A stretch of DNA of 64,000 nucleotides, from positions 186,001 to 250,000 of the forward strand of contig NZ_RBXP01000013.1 of NCBI RefSeq assembly GCF_003634965.1, in the 5' to 3' direction. A model generated the notes under the pieces. It did no database searches. It saw only the letters and a program-made list of their open reading frames with translations, and was not told the DNA's origin. Positions within the stretch are counted from its first letter, which is position 1. Every line of letters starts with the position of its first letter. The position numbers and the translations under genes are program-made. This DNA comes from Azonexus fungiphilus (GTDB lineage Bacteria > Pseudomonadota > Gammaproteobacteria > Burkholderiales > Rhodocyclaceae). Positions 38,805-54,655 of this stretch are shown piece after piece.

Positions 38805-39266
38805 TCAACGGGCGGCGCGGCCGCTCCAGACGACCAGCCACAATCCCAGCCCGCTCTGCACCAGGTAGAGCACGCTGGAAATCCCGTGCCAGGTGGCGAA
38901 ACGGTCGCGCAGCACGCTCTCCATGACTTCGCGTGGCAAGGCTTCGAGCTTGAGCTGCGCCATCAGTGGCTGGATGCCGAACAGCTGGACGGCGGCCATC
39001 GCCGCCATCAGCAGGACCAGCCAGAAACCGGCCTGGCGGAAGACCCGGGCGCCACTGCGGGCCACCAGGAAAACCACCAGGTAGATCGCCGCCCCAAGCC
39101 CGATCGCCGCTACCAGGGCAAACAGCTGTCCGGCAACCTGGCCGGCCAACTGGCGATCGCCCAGCTGGGCAAAGAGCACCGGCGCCGCGAGGTAACCGAT
39201 CGCCCACAGCCCGCCGACCCACAGTGTCAGCGCAAACTGGTAAAGGCTTTCGGCGAGGCGGTTCAT
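38805..39266 (-). CDS. DUF4149-type membrane protein
   Basis: 153-residue protein with four hydrophobic helices. It begins MNRLAESLYQFALTLWVGGLWAIGYLAAPVLFA, which resembles DUF4149 (copper-tolerance CopD-like) proteins. It lies 4 nt after greA and next to yhbY, a common beta-proteobacterial arrangement. The biochemical role is unknown. Confidence 0.75.
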   Translation of the reverse strand: MNRLAESLYQFALTLWVGGLWAIGYLAAPVLFAQLGDRQLAGQVAGQLFALVAAIGLGAAIYLVVFLVARSGARVFRQAGFWLVLLMAAMAAVQLFGIQPLMAQLKLEALPREVMESVLRDRFATWHGISSVLYLVQSGLGLWLVVWSGRAAR

Positions 39267-39270
39267 CGAC

Positions 39271-39747
39271 TTACTCGTAACGCACGTCGAGCACTTCGTA
39301 CTCGCGGATGCCGCCCGGCGCCTGAACCTGGGCGATATCGCCGGCATACTTGCCGATCATCGCCCGGGCCATCGGCGAAGCCACCGACAGCTTGCCGTTC
39401 TTGATGTCGGCCTCGTCCTCGCCGACGATCTGGTAGACGACGACCTCGCCGCTGTCCTGATCCTCGATCTCGATGGTGGCACCGAAAACACAGCGACCGT
39501 CGGCATCGAGCAGCTTGGGATCGATGATCTGGGCGTTCGACAACTTGCCCTCGACCTCCTGGATGCGCCCTTCGATGAAGCCCTGGCGCTCCTTCGCAGC
39601 ATCGTACTCGGCGTTTTCGGAGAGATCGCCGTGGGCACGCGCCTCGGCGATCGCAGCGATCACCCAGGGGCGATCGACGGTCTTCAGCCGATGCAGCTCC
39701 TCGCGAAGTTTTTCGGCGCCGGTTACGGTCAACGGAACTTTGCTCAT
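39271..39747 (-). CDS. greA: Transcription elongation factor GreA
   Basis: Rescues backtracked RNA polymerase by stimulating transcript cleavage, 158 residues from the start at 39747 ([18 protein letters not shown]). The coiled-coil carries the acidic tip region [23 protein letters not shown]. The C-terminal domain ends [15 protein letters not shown]. It lies downstream of carB beyond a probable terminator, in the carAB-greA order seen widely. Confidence 0.97.
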   Translation of the reverse strand: MSKVPLTVTGAEKLREELHRLKTVDRPWVIAAIAEARAHGDLSENAEYDAAKERQGFIEGRIQEVEGKLSNAQIIDPKLLDADGRCVFGATIEIEDQDSGEVVVYQIVGEDEADIKNGKLSVASPMARAMIGKYAGDIAQVQAPGGIREYEVLDVRYE

Positions 39748-39764
39748 CTCATTTCCCTGCAAAA

Positions 39765-39803
39765 GCAAAACCGCCGGCGCCCGAAAAAGGCGGCCCGGCG
39801 GTG
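39765..39803 (-). terminator. Probable terminator after carB
   Basis: Imperfect GC-rich stem (ACCGCCGG ... CCGGCGGT) followed on the minus strand by TTTTGCTTTTG. It lies in the 69-nt gap between carB and greA. Confidence 0.6.
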
Positions 39804-39816
39804 GTTCTGGTTGGTT

Positions 39817-43023
<3,207 letters not shown>

Positions 43024-43044
43024 CGTTATCTCTCTCTGTGCCGC

Positions 43045-44202
43045 TTATTGCGCGCTGTTGAGCGCAGCCACGCCGCGCGTCATGGTGTCGAGGAAGCGAT
43101 CGAACAGGTAGGCCACGTCGTGCGGGCCGGGGCTGGCTTCCGGGTGCCCCTGGAAGGAGAAGGCCGGCACGTCGGTGCGGGCAATCCCCTGGTTGGAACC
43201 GTCGAACAGCGAGACATGGGTGACTCGCAGGTTTTTCGGCATCGACTCGGGGTCGACCGCAAAACCGTGGTTCTGGCTGGTGATCAACACCTGGCCGGTA
43301 TCCATGTCCTTGACCGGGTGGTTGGCACCGTGGTGACCGAACTTCATCTTCAGCGTTCTGGCGCCGGAAGCCAGGGCCAGCAACTGGTGGCCGAGGCAGA
43401 TGCCGAAGGTCGGCACGCCGGCGGCGAGGATCTCGCGGATGGCGGCGATAGCATAGTCACAGGGTTCCGGATCCCCCGGACCGTTGGACAGGAAGACGCC
43501 GTCCGGCTGCAGCGCCAGGACATCGGCAGCCGGCGTCTGGGCGGGAACAACCGTCAGCTTGCAGCCGCGCTCGGCGAGCATGCGCAGGATGTTGCTCTTG
43601 ACGCCGAAGTCGTAGGCGACGACATGGAAGCGCTCCTCGCCCCGCTGCTTGTAGCCGTCGAGCGTCCACTCGGCTTCACTCCAGGTGTAGCGCTCGGTCG
43701 CCGAGACGACCTTGGCCAGGTCCATGCCAGCCAGCCCCGGGAAGGCACGGGCCATCGCCAGCGCCTTGGCCTCATCGACCTCGCCGGCGAGGATGCAACC
43801 GGCCTGGGCGCCGGTTTCGCGCAGGATGCGGGTCAGCTTGCGCGTATCGATGCCGGCGATAGCAACGATGCCGTGCTTCTTCAGATAGGTACCGAGATCG
43901 TCCTGGCAGCGCCAGTTCGAGGCCAGGCGCGGCAGGTCCTTGACCACCAGACCGGCGGCGTAGTTGGCGCGCGACTCGAAGTCTTCGGCATTGCAGCCGG
44001 TGTTGCCGATATGCGGATAGGTCAGCGTGACGATCTGGCGGGAATACGACGGATCGGTCAGGATTTCCTGATAGCCGGTCATCGCGGTGTTGAAAACGAC
44101 TTCACCGCTGGTTACGCCGTCGGCGCCGATGGATTGGCCCTTGAAAACCGTCCCGTCGGCGAGGGCGAGGATGGCGGGTGTGAATGAGGGCAGCAGCGAC
44201 AC
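43045..44202 (-). CDS. carA: Carbamoyl-phosphate synthase small subunit
   Basis: Glutamine amidotransferase subunit, 385 residues, delivering ammonia to CarB. The start is a GTG at 44202 ([17 protein letters not shown]), preceded by CAGGAGA; in-frame ATGs upstream lack a ribosome site. The catalytic cysteine is in [12 protein letters not shown], with the His/Glu pair in the C-terminal [12 protein letters not shown]. Confidence 0.97.
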   Translation of the reverse strand: MSLLPSFTPAILALADGTVFKGQSIGADGVTSGEVVFNTAMTGYQEILTDPSYSRQIVTLTYPHIGNTGCNAEDFESRANYAAGLVVKDLPRLASNWRCQDDLGTYLKKHGIVAIAGIDTRKLTRILRETGAQAGCILAGEVDEAKALAMARAFPGLAGMDLAKVVSATERYTWSEAEWTLDGYKQRGEERFHVVAYDFGVKSNILRMLAERGCKLTVVPAQTPAADVLALQPDGVFLSNGPGDPEPCDYAIAAIREILAAGVPTFGICLGHQLLALASGARTLKMKFGHHGANHPVKDMDTGQVLITSQNHGFAVDPESMPKNLRVTHVSLFDGSNQGIARTDVPAFSFQGHPEASPGPHDVAYLFDRFLDTMTRGVAALNSAQ

Positions 44203-44287
44203 GTCAGCTCTCCTGTAATTTTTCTGCTCGTTCATGTGCCAAGCGGGAAGGCTCGCGCCTCCCCGCTTGTGCTTTTTTAACCTTGCC

Positions 44288-44317
44288 ATTTTAGCCGAAA
44301 AGGCCCTTTTCAGGCAA
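44288..44317 (-). promoter_or_regulatory. Possible promoter for carAB
   Basis: Minus-strand TTGCCT (complement of 44312-44317) and TAAAAT (complement of 44288-44293) are 18 bp apart, in the 117-nt gap after the hybrid kinase. A short dyad (GAAAAGGCCCTTTTC) lies between the hexamers and could be an operator. Confidence 0.4.
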
Positions 44318-44319
44318 AT

Positions 44320-46878
<2,559 letters not shown>

Positions 46879-46883
46879 CGCGA

Positions 46884-47693
<810 letters not shown>

Positions 47694-48176
47694 TTAAAAC
47701 CCAATACGGTTCAACAGGCGCCGGACGAATCCCGGCTCTTCGGGCGGCTCCGCCGGCTCGGCGGCAGCAGCCTCGGAAATCGTGCCGAGATCGACCAGAC
47801 GGGTCCGTGACACCGGCGTCGTCAGTTCCTCGACCGAAGCCACTTCGACATCGCCGGCAACGCGCTCGAGGCGACCTTCGGCATTGAAGAAGACCGAGAA
47901 GCGGCGACTCTGTTCCTCGCCGGTGCGGCCATTGCGGAAGCGATAGACGTAGTCCCAGCGCTGCCGGTGAAAAATGTCGGCAATCAGCGGACTGCCCAGG
48001 ATGAAACGGACCTGTTCGCGCGTCTGCCCCGGCTTGAGCTGGGCAACCATGTCCTGGGTCAGGACGTTGCCCTGCTGGACGTCGATCTTGTATTCGTTGA
48101 TGAAGCTCGGCTTGTAGGAGCAGGCGGCCAGCAGCGAGCAGGCCGCGACAAGGAGCAGTGAGCGGGGAAGGCGCAT
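47694..48176 (-). CDS. bamE: Outer membrane assembly lipoprotein BamE
   Basis: Lipoprotein of the BAM complex, about 160 residues from the start at 48176 (MRLPRSLLLVAACSLLAACS). The lipobox LAAC gives a lipidated cysteine. The SmpA/OmlA fold follows (LKPGQTREQVRFILGSPLIADIFHRQRWDYVYRF). The C-terminal extension is Ala/Glu/Pro-rich. Divergent from fur, the common proteobacterial order. Confidence 0.95.
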   Translation of the reverse strand: MRLPRSLLLVAACSLLAACSYKPSFINEYKIDVQQGNVLTQDMVAQLKPGQTREQVRFILGSPLIADIFHRQRWDYVYRFRNGRTGEEQSRRFSVFFNAEGRLERVAGDVEVASVEELTTPVSRTRLVDLGTISEAAAAEPAEPPEEPGFVRRLLNRIGF

Positions 48177-48270
48177 GCGAATTCCGGAGGTTTCGTATCG
48201 GCTGTGAAGCGGTATATCATACCCGAAATAATCAGATACCCAGCCCCGTACAAAAACAGGAAACATCGAC

Positions 48271-48714
48271 ATGAGCGACCCGCAGAGCCTCAAGAGCATC
48301 GGCCTGAAGGCCACCTTTCCCCGGCTGAAGATCCTTGAGCTGTTCGAGAAGGGCACGATGCGCCACATGACGGCCGAAGACGTCTACCGGATGCTGATTG
48401 CCGAAAACATGGATATCGGCCTGGCCACCGTCTATCGGGTGCTGACGCAGTTCGAGCAGGCCGGCCTGCTCGAACGCCATTTCTTCGAATCCGGCAAGGC
48501 CGTGTTCGAGATCAACCACGGCAAGCACCACGACCACCTGGTCTGCGTCGAATGCGGCCGGGTCGAAGAGTTCTACGACGCCGAAATCGAGCGTCGCCAG
48601 CAGATGATCGCCGAGGAACGTGGCTTCAAGATCCAGGAGCACGCCCTCTACATCTACGGCATCTGCAGCAACCACCTGCCCAACCCGGGCGAGGACGAAG
48701 CCGGCAAGAAGTAA
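48271..48714 (+). CDS. fur: Ferric uptake regulator
   Basis: Iron-responsive repressor, 147 residues. The DNA-binding winged helix is N-terminal ([25 protein letters not shown]). The metal-binding region [19 protein letters not shown] contains the His cluster and a CxxC. It is divergent from bamE. No convincing Fur box was found in the 94-bp gap. Confidence 0.97.
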   Translation: MSDPQSLKSIGLKATFPRLKILELFEKGTMRHMTAEDVYRMLIAENMDIGLATVYRVLTQFEQAGLLERHFFESGKAVFEINHGKHHDHLVCVECGRVEEFYDAEIERRQQMIAEERGFKIQEHALYIYGICSNHLPNPGEDEAGKK

Positions 48715-48723
48715 GCGCTCCCG

Positions 48724-49329
48724 ATGCTCGATCCTGGCGCCCCGCTCAGCGGCGCCTGGCTCTCCTCGGTCGGCACCAGCTTTCTGGTGATCGGCCTGGC
48801 CGAATTCGGCGACAAGAGCCAGCTCGTCTGCATGACCCTCGCTTCACGCCATCGCGGCCTGCCGGTCGCATTCGGCGCGATCGCTGCCTTCGCACTGCTC
48901 AATCTGCTGGCAGTGCTGTTCGGCGCGGCCGTCGCCAGCTGGCTGCCGGACTGGGCGGTGACGGCGGCTGTCGCCGTACTGTTCGCGGTGTTCGGCATCG
49001 GCGCCTTGCGCTATCAGGATGAAGACGAGGACGAGGCAATCGATGAAAAGCCCGGACACGGGATTTTCGCGACCACCTTCCTGCTCATCTTCCTCGCCGA
49101 ATTCGGCGACAAGACGCAGATTGCCGTCGCCGGGCTGGGCAGCACCGGCAGCGCCGCAGCCATCTGGACCGGGGCCACGCTGGCGCTGGCGAGCACATCG
49201 CTGCTCGGCATCGTCGCCGGCCGCCGCCTGCTCAACCGTCTGCCGCTGGTCTGGATTCACCGCATCAGCGGCGTTTTTTTCCTGCTCCTGTCGGCTTACG
49301 CGATCAGCCGCCTGATCGCTGGTCTTTAG
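48724..49329 (+). CDS. GDT1/TMEM165-family (UPF0016) cation transporter
   Basis: Membrane protein of 201 residues with two homologous halves of three helices. The family signature E-x-G-D-K-[ST] occurs in both: LAEFGDKSQLVCMTLA and LAEFGDKTQIAVAGL. Bacterial members are implicated in manganese export, so its position 9 nt after fur fits metal homeostasis. Substrate is inferred from the family. Confidence 0.9.
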   Translation: MLDPGAPLSGAWLSSVGTSFLVIGLAEFGDKSQLVCMTLASRHRGLPVAFGAIAAFALLNLLAVLFGAAVASWLPDWAVTAAVAVLFAVFGIGALRYQDEDEDEAIDEKPGHGIFATTFLLIFLAEFGDKTQIAVAGLGSTGSAAAIWTGATLALASTSLLGIVAGRRLLNRLPLVWIHRISGVFFLLLSAYAISRLIAGL

Positions 49330-49338
49330 GCCCGGTTT

Positions 49339-51006
49339 TCAGGCTTTTTCGGGCGTCGACCGTAACAGTTCGCGGGCGTGCTCGAGCGTGATCCCGGTGA
49401 TCTCGACGCCACCCAGCATGCGCGCGATTTCCTGAACCCGGCCGTCGTCATCGAGCGCCCGGATCGCCGACAGGACGACGCCGTCGCGGCTGGCCTTGCT
49501 CACCTGCCACTGCCAGTCCGCCTGCGCCGCCACCTGGGCCAGATGGGTGACGCAAAGCACCTGGCGTTCGCGGCCTAGTTCGCGCAGCAGACGGCCGACG
49601 ATCTCGGCAACGCCACCGCCGATGCCGACATCGACCTCGTCGAAGATCAGCGTCGGCACGCTGGCCGAACGCGAAGTGAGAACCTGGATGGCCAGGCTGA
49701 TGCGCGACAGTTCGCCGCCGGAAGCAACCTTGGCCAGCGCCCTGGCTTCGTTACCGGCAAGGCCGCCGATCCTGAATTCAACCTGCTCGAGGCCGTACAC
49801 CGCGCCGCCATCGACCGGCAACAGCGCCACCTCGAAACGGCCGGAAGACAGTGCCAGCTGGCGCATGATCTCGCTGACGCGGGCGCCCATCTCGTCGGCT
49901 GCCTGGCGCCGTCCGGCCGACAACCGCCCGGCGACTTCCAGGTAAGCGCTGCGCAGTGCATCGACACGCGTCCGCAGCCCTTCGAGATCGGCGGCCGCCG
50001 ACAGTTCGGCCAAGCGCGCCTGCCAGCCGGCGAGCAGCGCCGGCAGTTCGACCGGCGGCACCCGGTGCTTGCGCGCCTGGGCCATGACCGCATCCATCCG
50101 CGCTTCGACTTCGGCCAACCGCGACGGATCGAGATCGGCACGGTCGGCATAGCGGCGCAGCGTGGACACCGCGTCCGCCAACTCGGCCTGAACCGAACCG
50201 AGCAGCCCGGCCACCTCGGCCAGCGCCGGATCGTAGTCGGCCAGCCCGGCCAGCCGGGTGGCGACGCGGTCGATCTGGCGCTCGCAGGCAGCATCATCCT
50301 CGGCGAGCACGGCGAGCGCGTACTGGGCACCCTCGATCAGGCTGGCCGCATGACCGAGGCGACGATGCTCGAGGTCGAGCTCGCTCCATTCGTCGGCGGT
50401 GAAGGCCAGCGCTGCCAGCTCGCCGACCTGCCATTCCAGTTGTTCGCGCTCGCGCAGCAGCGCGGCAGCACCTTCGCTCGCCGTCCGCCAGGCCTGTTCG
50501 GCGTCGCGCCAGTCCTTCCAGGCGCCACCGACTGCGCGCGCCAGCTCGCCCAGACCGGCATGGCCGTCAAGCAGCTGGCGCTGCGCATCGGCACGCAAAA
50601 GTGACTGGTGGGCATGTTGACCGTGAATGTCCACCAGCCATTCGCCGACTTCGCGCAGTTGCTGGACGGTCGCCGACGAACCGTTGATCCAGGCGCGCGA
50701 CCGGCCGTTGGCGTCGACCACCCGGCGCAGCAGCAGCTCATCGCCGGCGTCGAGCCCATTTTCGTCGAGCCAGGCGGTGACGTCGGGCACGGCGGCGACA
50801 TCGAAGGTCGCGGCAATCTCGGCCTTGTCGCAGCCGGCGCGAACAACGCCGGCGTCGCCACGCTCGCCGAGCGCCAGCGCCAGGGCGTCGATCAGGATCG
50901 ACTTGCCGGCGCCGGTTTCGCCGGTCAGCGTGCCGAAACCGGCGGAAAATTCGAGTTCGAGGCGGTCGACGATGACGAAGTCGCGCAGGGTCAGGTGACG
51001 GAGCAT
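49339..51006 (-). CDS. recN: DNA repair protein RecN
   Basis: SMC-like ATPase in double-strand break repair, 555 residues from the start at 51006 ([20 protein letters not shown]). Walker A is [11 protein letters not shown] long Ala/Glu-rich coiled coil fills the centre. The ABC signature region ([14 protein letters not shown]) and Walker B ([13 protein letters not shown]) are C-terminal. It starts 2 nt after nadK. Confidence 0.96.
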   Translation of the reverse strand: MLRHLTLRDFVIVDRLELEFSAGFGTLTGETGAGKSILIDALALALGERGDAGVVRAGCDKAEIAATFDVAAVPDVTAWLDENGLDAGDELLLRRVVDANGRSRAWINGSSATVQQLREVGEWLVDIHGQHAHQSLLRADAQRQLLDGHAGLGELARAVGGAWKDWRDAEQAWRTASEGAAALLREREQLEWQVGELAALAFTADEWSELDLEHRRLGHAASLIEGAQYALAVLAEDDAACERQIDRVATRLAGLADYDPALAEVAGLLGSVQAELADAVSTLRRYADRADLDPSRLAEVEARMDAVMAQARKHRVPPVELPALLAGWQARLAELSAAADLEGLRTRVDALRSAYLEVAGRLSAGRRQAADEMGARVSEIMRQLALSSGRFEVALLPVDGGAVYGLEQVEFRIGGLAGNEARALAKVASGGELSRISLAIQVLTSRSASVPTLIFDEVDVGIGGGVAEIVGRLLRELGRERQVLCVTHLAQVAAQADWQWQVSKASRDGVVLSAIRALDDDGRVQEIARMLGGVEITGITLEHARELLRSTPEKA

Positions 51007-51008
51007 GC

Positions 51009-51905
51009 TTATCCCTTGGGCCGCTCGCTCCACTGCAGCTTCTGCCGCAGCATGGCGAAGTAGCTGTAACCGGGTGGATGCAGGAAACAGATGGTGTGTT
51101 CGGAACGGCGCAGGCGAACGCTGTCGCCGGTCTGCAGATCGAGCGTCAGCTGGCCGTCGAAGTGCACGCGCGGATCGTCGGCATGGGCGATGCGCAGCTC
51201 GATGTCGGCGCTGTCGTTGACGATCACCGGACGATTGGTCAGCGCGTGCGGGCAAAGCGGCACCAGGGCGATGCCGGTCAGCGTCGGATGCAGGATCGGG
51301 CCGCCGGCCGACAGCGAATAGGCGGTCGAGCCGGTCGGCGTGGACACGATCAGGCCATCGGAACGCAGGTTGTAGATGAACTCGCCGTCGATGAACAGTT
51401 CGAACTCGATCATCCGGCCGATCGCCCCCTTGTCCACGACGACGTCGTTGAGTGCCATGTTGGTGGCGATCTCGCGACCGTCGCGGATCACCTCGGCCGC
51501 CAGCAGCATGCGGTTCTCGCGCAGGAAGCGGCCGTCGAGCAGGTCGTCCATGCAGCTCAGCATGTCGTCGCGGGCAATGTCGGTCATGAAGCCGAGCCGG
51601 CCCTGGTTGACCCCGACCAGCGGCACGCAGTAGCGGGCCAGCCGGCGGGCGGCGTTGAGCATGGTGCCGTCGCCGCCGAGGACGATGGCGACGTCGGCGT
51701 GGGCGCCGATATCGTTGAAACCGCAGGTGACCCAGCGCGACAGATCGACCAGCCGGCCGATGTGTTCGGCGGTCTCGCGCTCGACAAAGACCGAGACGCC
51801 GCGCTCGTGCAGGTACTCGGCCAGGCGCCGCAGCGATTCGGCGATTTCCGGGCTGTGGTACTTGCCGACGAGGGCGATGGTGCGGGGTTGGCGCAGACGG
51901 TTCAT
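51009..51905 (-). CDS. nadK: NAD kinase
   Basis: Phosphorylates NAD to NADP, 298 residues from 51905 ([20 protein letters not shown]); 51922 would add six residues. [14 protein letters not shown] is the catalytic NAD kinase motif. The substrate segments [25 protein letters not shown] and [11 protein letters not shown] are intact. nadK-recN is a conserved pair, divergent from hrcA. Confidence 0.96.
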   Translation of the reverse strand: MNRLRQPRTIALVGKYHSPEIAESLRRLAEYLHERGVSVFVERETAEHIGRLVDLSRWVTCGFNDIGAHADVAIVLGGDGTMLNAARRLARYCVPLVGVNQGRLGFMTDIARDDMLSCMDDLLDGRFLRENRMLLAAEVIRDGREIATNMALNDVVVDKGAIGRMIEFELFIDGEFIYNLRSDGLIVSTPTGSTAYSLSAGGPILHPTLTGIALVPLCPHALTNRPVIVNDSADIELRIAHADDPRVHFDGQLTLDLQTGDSVRLRRSEHTICFLHPPGYSYFAMLRQKLQWSERPKG

Positions 51906-51971
51906 GGGTGCGAATTCTTGCATAAAAAACGGCTTGCCGTGCCGCCGCCGGTTTTCTGTAAAATCAGCGCC

Positions 51972-53000
51972 ATGCTTGATGATCGCTCGCGCACCCTGCT
52001 CAAGGCCCTGGTCGAACACTACATTGCCGACGGGCAACCGGTCGGCTCGCGCGCCTTGTCGAAATTTTCCGGCCTCGACCTGTCGCCGGCGACGATCCGC
52101 AACGTCATGGCCGACCTCGAGGAAGCCGGTTTCGTCGCCAGCCCGCACACCTCGGCCGGACGGGTACCGACGGCGCGCGGTTACCGCCTGTTCGTCGACA
52201 GCCTGCTCACCGTGCAGCCGCTCGAAGCCCGCCAGATGGGCGCGATGGAGGAAGCCCTGCACGGCCTGCCGGCCAACCAGGTGATCGCCAATGCCTCGCA
52301 ACTGCTCTCCAGCCTGACCCACTTCGCCGGCGTCGTCATCGCCCCGCGCCGTGCCGCCAACCGCATCCGCCAGATCGAGTTCCTCAGCCTGTCCGAGAAG
52401 CGCATCCTGCTCATCATCGTCACCACCGACGGCGACGTGCAGAACCGCATCCTCAGCAGCGACAAGGCCTACAGCCCGGCTGAACTGGTCGCGGCGGCGA
52501 ACTATCTGAACCAGAATTTCGCCGGGCTCGATTTCGAGCAGATCCGCCAGCGCCTGGCCGGCGAACTGCAGCGCCTGCGCGACGACATCAAGCCGCTGAT
52601 GTCGCTTGCCCTCGAGGCCGGCGACGCCGCGCTCAACGAAAACGCCAAGCCCTACGTGATCTCCGGCGAGCGCAACCTGCTCGATGTCGAGGAACTTTCG
52701 TCGAACATGCAGCGCCTGCGCGAGTTGTTCGACCTGTTCGAGCAGCGCTCCAGCCTGATGCGCCTGCTCGACATTTCCAACCGCGCCGAAGGCGTGCGCA
52801 TCTTCATCGGCGGCGAATCCGGCATCGCCACGCTCGACGAATGCAGCGTCGTCGCCGCCCCCTACAGCGTGGACGGCCAGGTGGTCGGCTCGGTCGGCGT
52901 CATCGGCCCGACCCGGATGGCCTACGAGCGCGTCATCCCGATCGTCGACATCACCGCCCGCCTGCTCACTTCCGCCCTTTCCGGCAAGAACGACAACTGA
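51972..53000 (+). CDS. hrcA: Heat-inducible transcription repressor HrcA
   Basis: Repressor that binds CIRCE elements, 342 residues. The N-terminal winged helix is visible ([52 protein letters not shown]). The GAF-like middle domain and the C-terminal [15 protein letters not shown] are typical. No ribosome binding site precedes the ATG; TAAAAT at 51959-51964 sits unusually close. Its stop overlaps the hemH start. Confidence 0.96.
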   Translation: MLDDRSRTLLKALVEHYIADGQPVGSRALSKFSGLDLSPATIRNVMADLEEAGFVASPHTSAGRVPTARGYRLFVDSLLTVQPLEARQMGAMEEALHGLPANQVIANASQLLSSLTHFAGVVIAPRRAANRIRQIEFLSLSEKRILLIIVTTDGDVQNRILSSDKAYSPAELVAAANYLNQNFAGLDFEQIRQRLAGELQRLRDDIKPLMSLALEAGDAALNENAKPYVISGERNLLDVEELSSNMQRLRELFDLFEQRSSLMRLLDISNRAEGVRIFIGGESGIATLDECSVVAAPYSVDGQVVGSVGVIGPTRMAYERVIPIVDITARLLTSALSGKNDN

Positions 53001-54103
53001 TGCCCCGCTTCCAGCCCGAACCGCCCTACCGCCACGGCACACCCGCCGGCACCGCCATCGTCCTGGTCAACCTCGGCACGCCCGAGGCGCCGACTGCGCC
53101 GGCCTTGCGCCGCTATCTCAAGCAGTTCCTCTCCGACCCGCGCGTGGTCGAGATTCCCAAGGCACTGTGGTGGTTGATCCTCAATGGCATCATCCTCAAT
53201 ATCCGGCCGGCCAGATCGGCGGCAAAGTACGCCACCGTGTGGACCGACGAAGGCTCGCCGTTGCGCGTGCACACCGAACGCCAGGCCAAGCTGCTCAAGG
53301 GCTGGCTGGGCGAGCGCGGTCACCGGGTCGAGGTCGCCTGGGCGATGCGTTACGGTCAACCCTCGGTCGCTGCCGTTTTTGACCGGCTGAAAGCCGCCGG
53401 CAACCGCCGCATTCTGGTCGTGCCGATGTATCCGCAGTACGCCGCCAGCACCACCGCCACCGTCGTAGACGAAGCTGCCCGCTGGCTGCTGCAGACGCGC
53501 AACCAGCCGGAGATGCGCTTCCTGCGCAATTACCACGACGACGATGGCTACCTGGCAGCACTCGCAGCCAGCGTCGAGCGCCACTGGCAGCAGGTCGGCC
53601 GACTGGGCGACGGTGACCGCCTGCTCATGAGCTTCCACGGCCTGCCCAGGCGCAGCCTCGACCTCGGCGACCCCTACTTCTGCGAATGCCACAAGACTGG
53701 CCGTCTGCTCGCCGAACGTCTCGGCCTGCGCGACGACCAGTACCAGATCTGCTTCCAGTCCCGCTTCGGCAAGGCCGAATGGCTGCAGCCCTACACCGCG
53801 CCGACCCTGCACGCCTGGGGCCAGGCCGGGGTGCGCCGGGTTGACGTGATCTGCCCGGGCTTCTCCGCCGACTGCCTGGAAACGCTCGAGGAAATCGCCC
53901 AGGAGGGGCGCGACGACTTCCTGGCCGCCGGTGGCCAGGCCTATCACTACATCCCTGCGCTCAACGAAGCGCCGGACTGGATCGCCGCGCTCGGCAACCT
54001 CGTCGAGCGCCACCTCGGCGGCTGGGAAACCCGCCGCGCCGACGATCCGCAGGCACTCGCCGCAAGCGCCGCGGCGGCCCGAAAGCACGGCGCGACGACT
54101 TGA
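53000..54103 (+). CDS. hemH: Ferrochelatase
   Basis: Inserts ferrous iron into protoporphyrin IX, the last step of heme synthesis, 367 residues. Motifs: [12 protein letters not shown], the active-site His in [19 protein letters not shown], and [15 protein letters not shown] followed by [18 protein letters not shown]. The ATG overlaps the hrcA stop (TGATG). Heme supply suits the cytochrome-rich gene content here. Confidence 0.97.
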   Translation: MPRFQPEPPYRHGTPAGTAIVLVNLGTPEAPTAPALRRYLKQFLSDPRVVEIPKALWWLILNGIILNIRPARSAAKYATVWTDEGSPLRVHTERQAKLLKGWLGERGHRVEVAWAMRYGQPSVAAVFDRLKAAGNRRILVVPMYPQYAASTTATVVDEAARWLLQTRNQPEMRFLRNYHDDDGYLAALAASVERHWQQVGRLGDGDRLLMSFHGLPRRSLDLGDPYFCECHKTGRLLAERLGLRDDQYQICFQSRFGKAEWLQPYTAPTLHAWGQAGVRRVDVICPGFSADCLETLEEIAQEGRDDFLAAGGQAYHYIPALNEAPDWIAALGNLVERHLGGWETRRADDPQALAASAAAARKHGATT

Positions 54104-54122
54104 ATCGGCGGGCTTCGCCCAC

Positions 54123-54142
54123 ATATCAGCATCTACTGATAT
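54123..54142 (+). other. Hairpin just upstream of the trxC ribosome site
   Basis: Perfect 7-bp stem ATATCAG / CTGATAT with 6-nt loop (CATCTA), ending 13 nt before the trxC ATG and 2 nt before its AGGAG. An element of the same geometry lies before the next gene. It may be an mRNA control element or an operator dyad. Confidence 0.45.
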
Positions 54143-54155
54143 CCAGGAGCCAAGC

Positions 54156-54599
54156 ATGAGCGAATCCCTGCACCTCGTCTGCCCGCACTGTGTTGCGGTC
54201 AACCGCCTGCCGCGGGCAAAAACCGGCGCCGCACCGAACTGCGGCCAATGCCATCGACCGCTATTCACCGGCACGCCGCTGGCCGTCGACGGCGACACCT
54301 TCGAGCGCCAGCTGACGCGCAGCGAATTGCCGCTGGTGGTCGACTTCTGGGCCGCCTGGTGCGGCCCCTGCCGGATGATGGCGCCGGCCTTCGCGCAGGC
54401 GGCCAGCGAGCTCGAACCGCAGCTCCGCTTCCTCAAGGTCGACACCGAGGCCAACCCGGCGCTCGCCGCCCGCTTCGCCATCCGCAGCATCCCGACGCTG
54501 ATCGTCTTCCGCGACGGCCGCGAAATCGCCCGGCACAGCGGCGCGCTCGACCTGTCTTCGCTGAAACGCTGGCTGGCACCGCATTCCGGCACGATTTAA
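54156..54599 (+). CDS. trxC: Thioredoxin 2 (TrxC type)
   Basis: Zinc-containing thioredoxin, 147 residues. The N-terminal zinc ribbon has CPHC and CGQC pairs. The thioredoxin domain has the active site WCGPC in DFWAAWCGPCRMM and the cis-proline segment SIPTLIVF. AGGAG precedes the start. Related TrxC proteins respond to oxidative stress. Confidence 0.95.
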   Translation: MSESLHLVCPHCVAVNRLPRAKTGAAPNCGQCHRPLFTGTPLAVDGDTFERQLTRSELPLVVDFWAAWCGPCRMMAPAFAQAASELEPQLRFLKVDTEANPALAARFAIRSIPTLIVFRDGREIARHSGALDLSSLKRWLAPHSGTI

Positions 54600-54622
54600 T
54601 ATTTGCCTTCGGCGGCCGTTAA

Positions 54623-54642
54623 CAGTGTGTCACTGCACACTG
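54623..54642 (+). other. Hairpin just upstream of the EF-hand gene ribosome site
   Basis: Perfect 7-bp stem CAGTGTG / CACACTG with a 6-nt loop, ending 13 nt before the ATG at 54656 and directly ahead of CGGAGG. The dimensions match the hairpin before trxC, though the sequences differ. Confidence 0.45.
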
Positions 54643-54655
54643 CCCGGAGGCCACC

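Noticed and set aside
48177-48270. Palindrome GGTAT-ATC-ATACC (48211-48223) in the fur-bamE gap as a Fur box
   Set aside because: It does not resemble the GATAATGATAATCATTATC consensus, and a 5-bp arm dyad is weak evidence. Autoregulation cannot be claimed.
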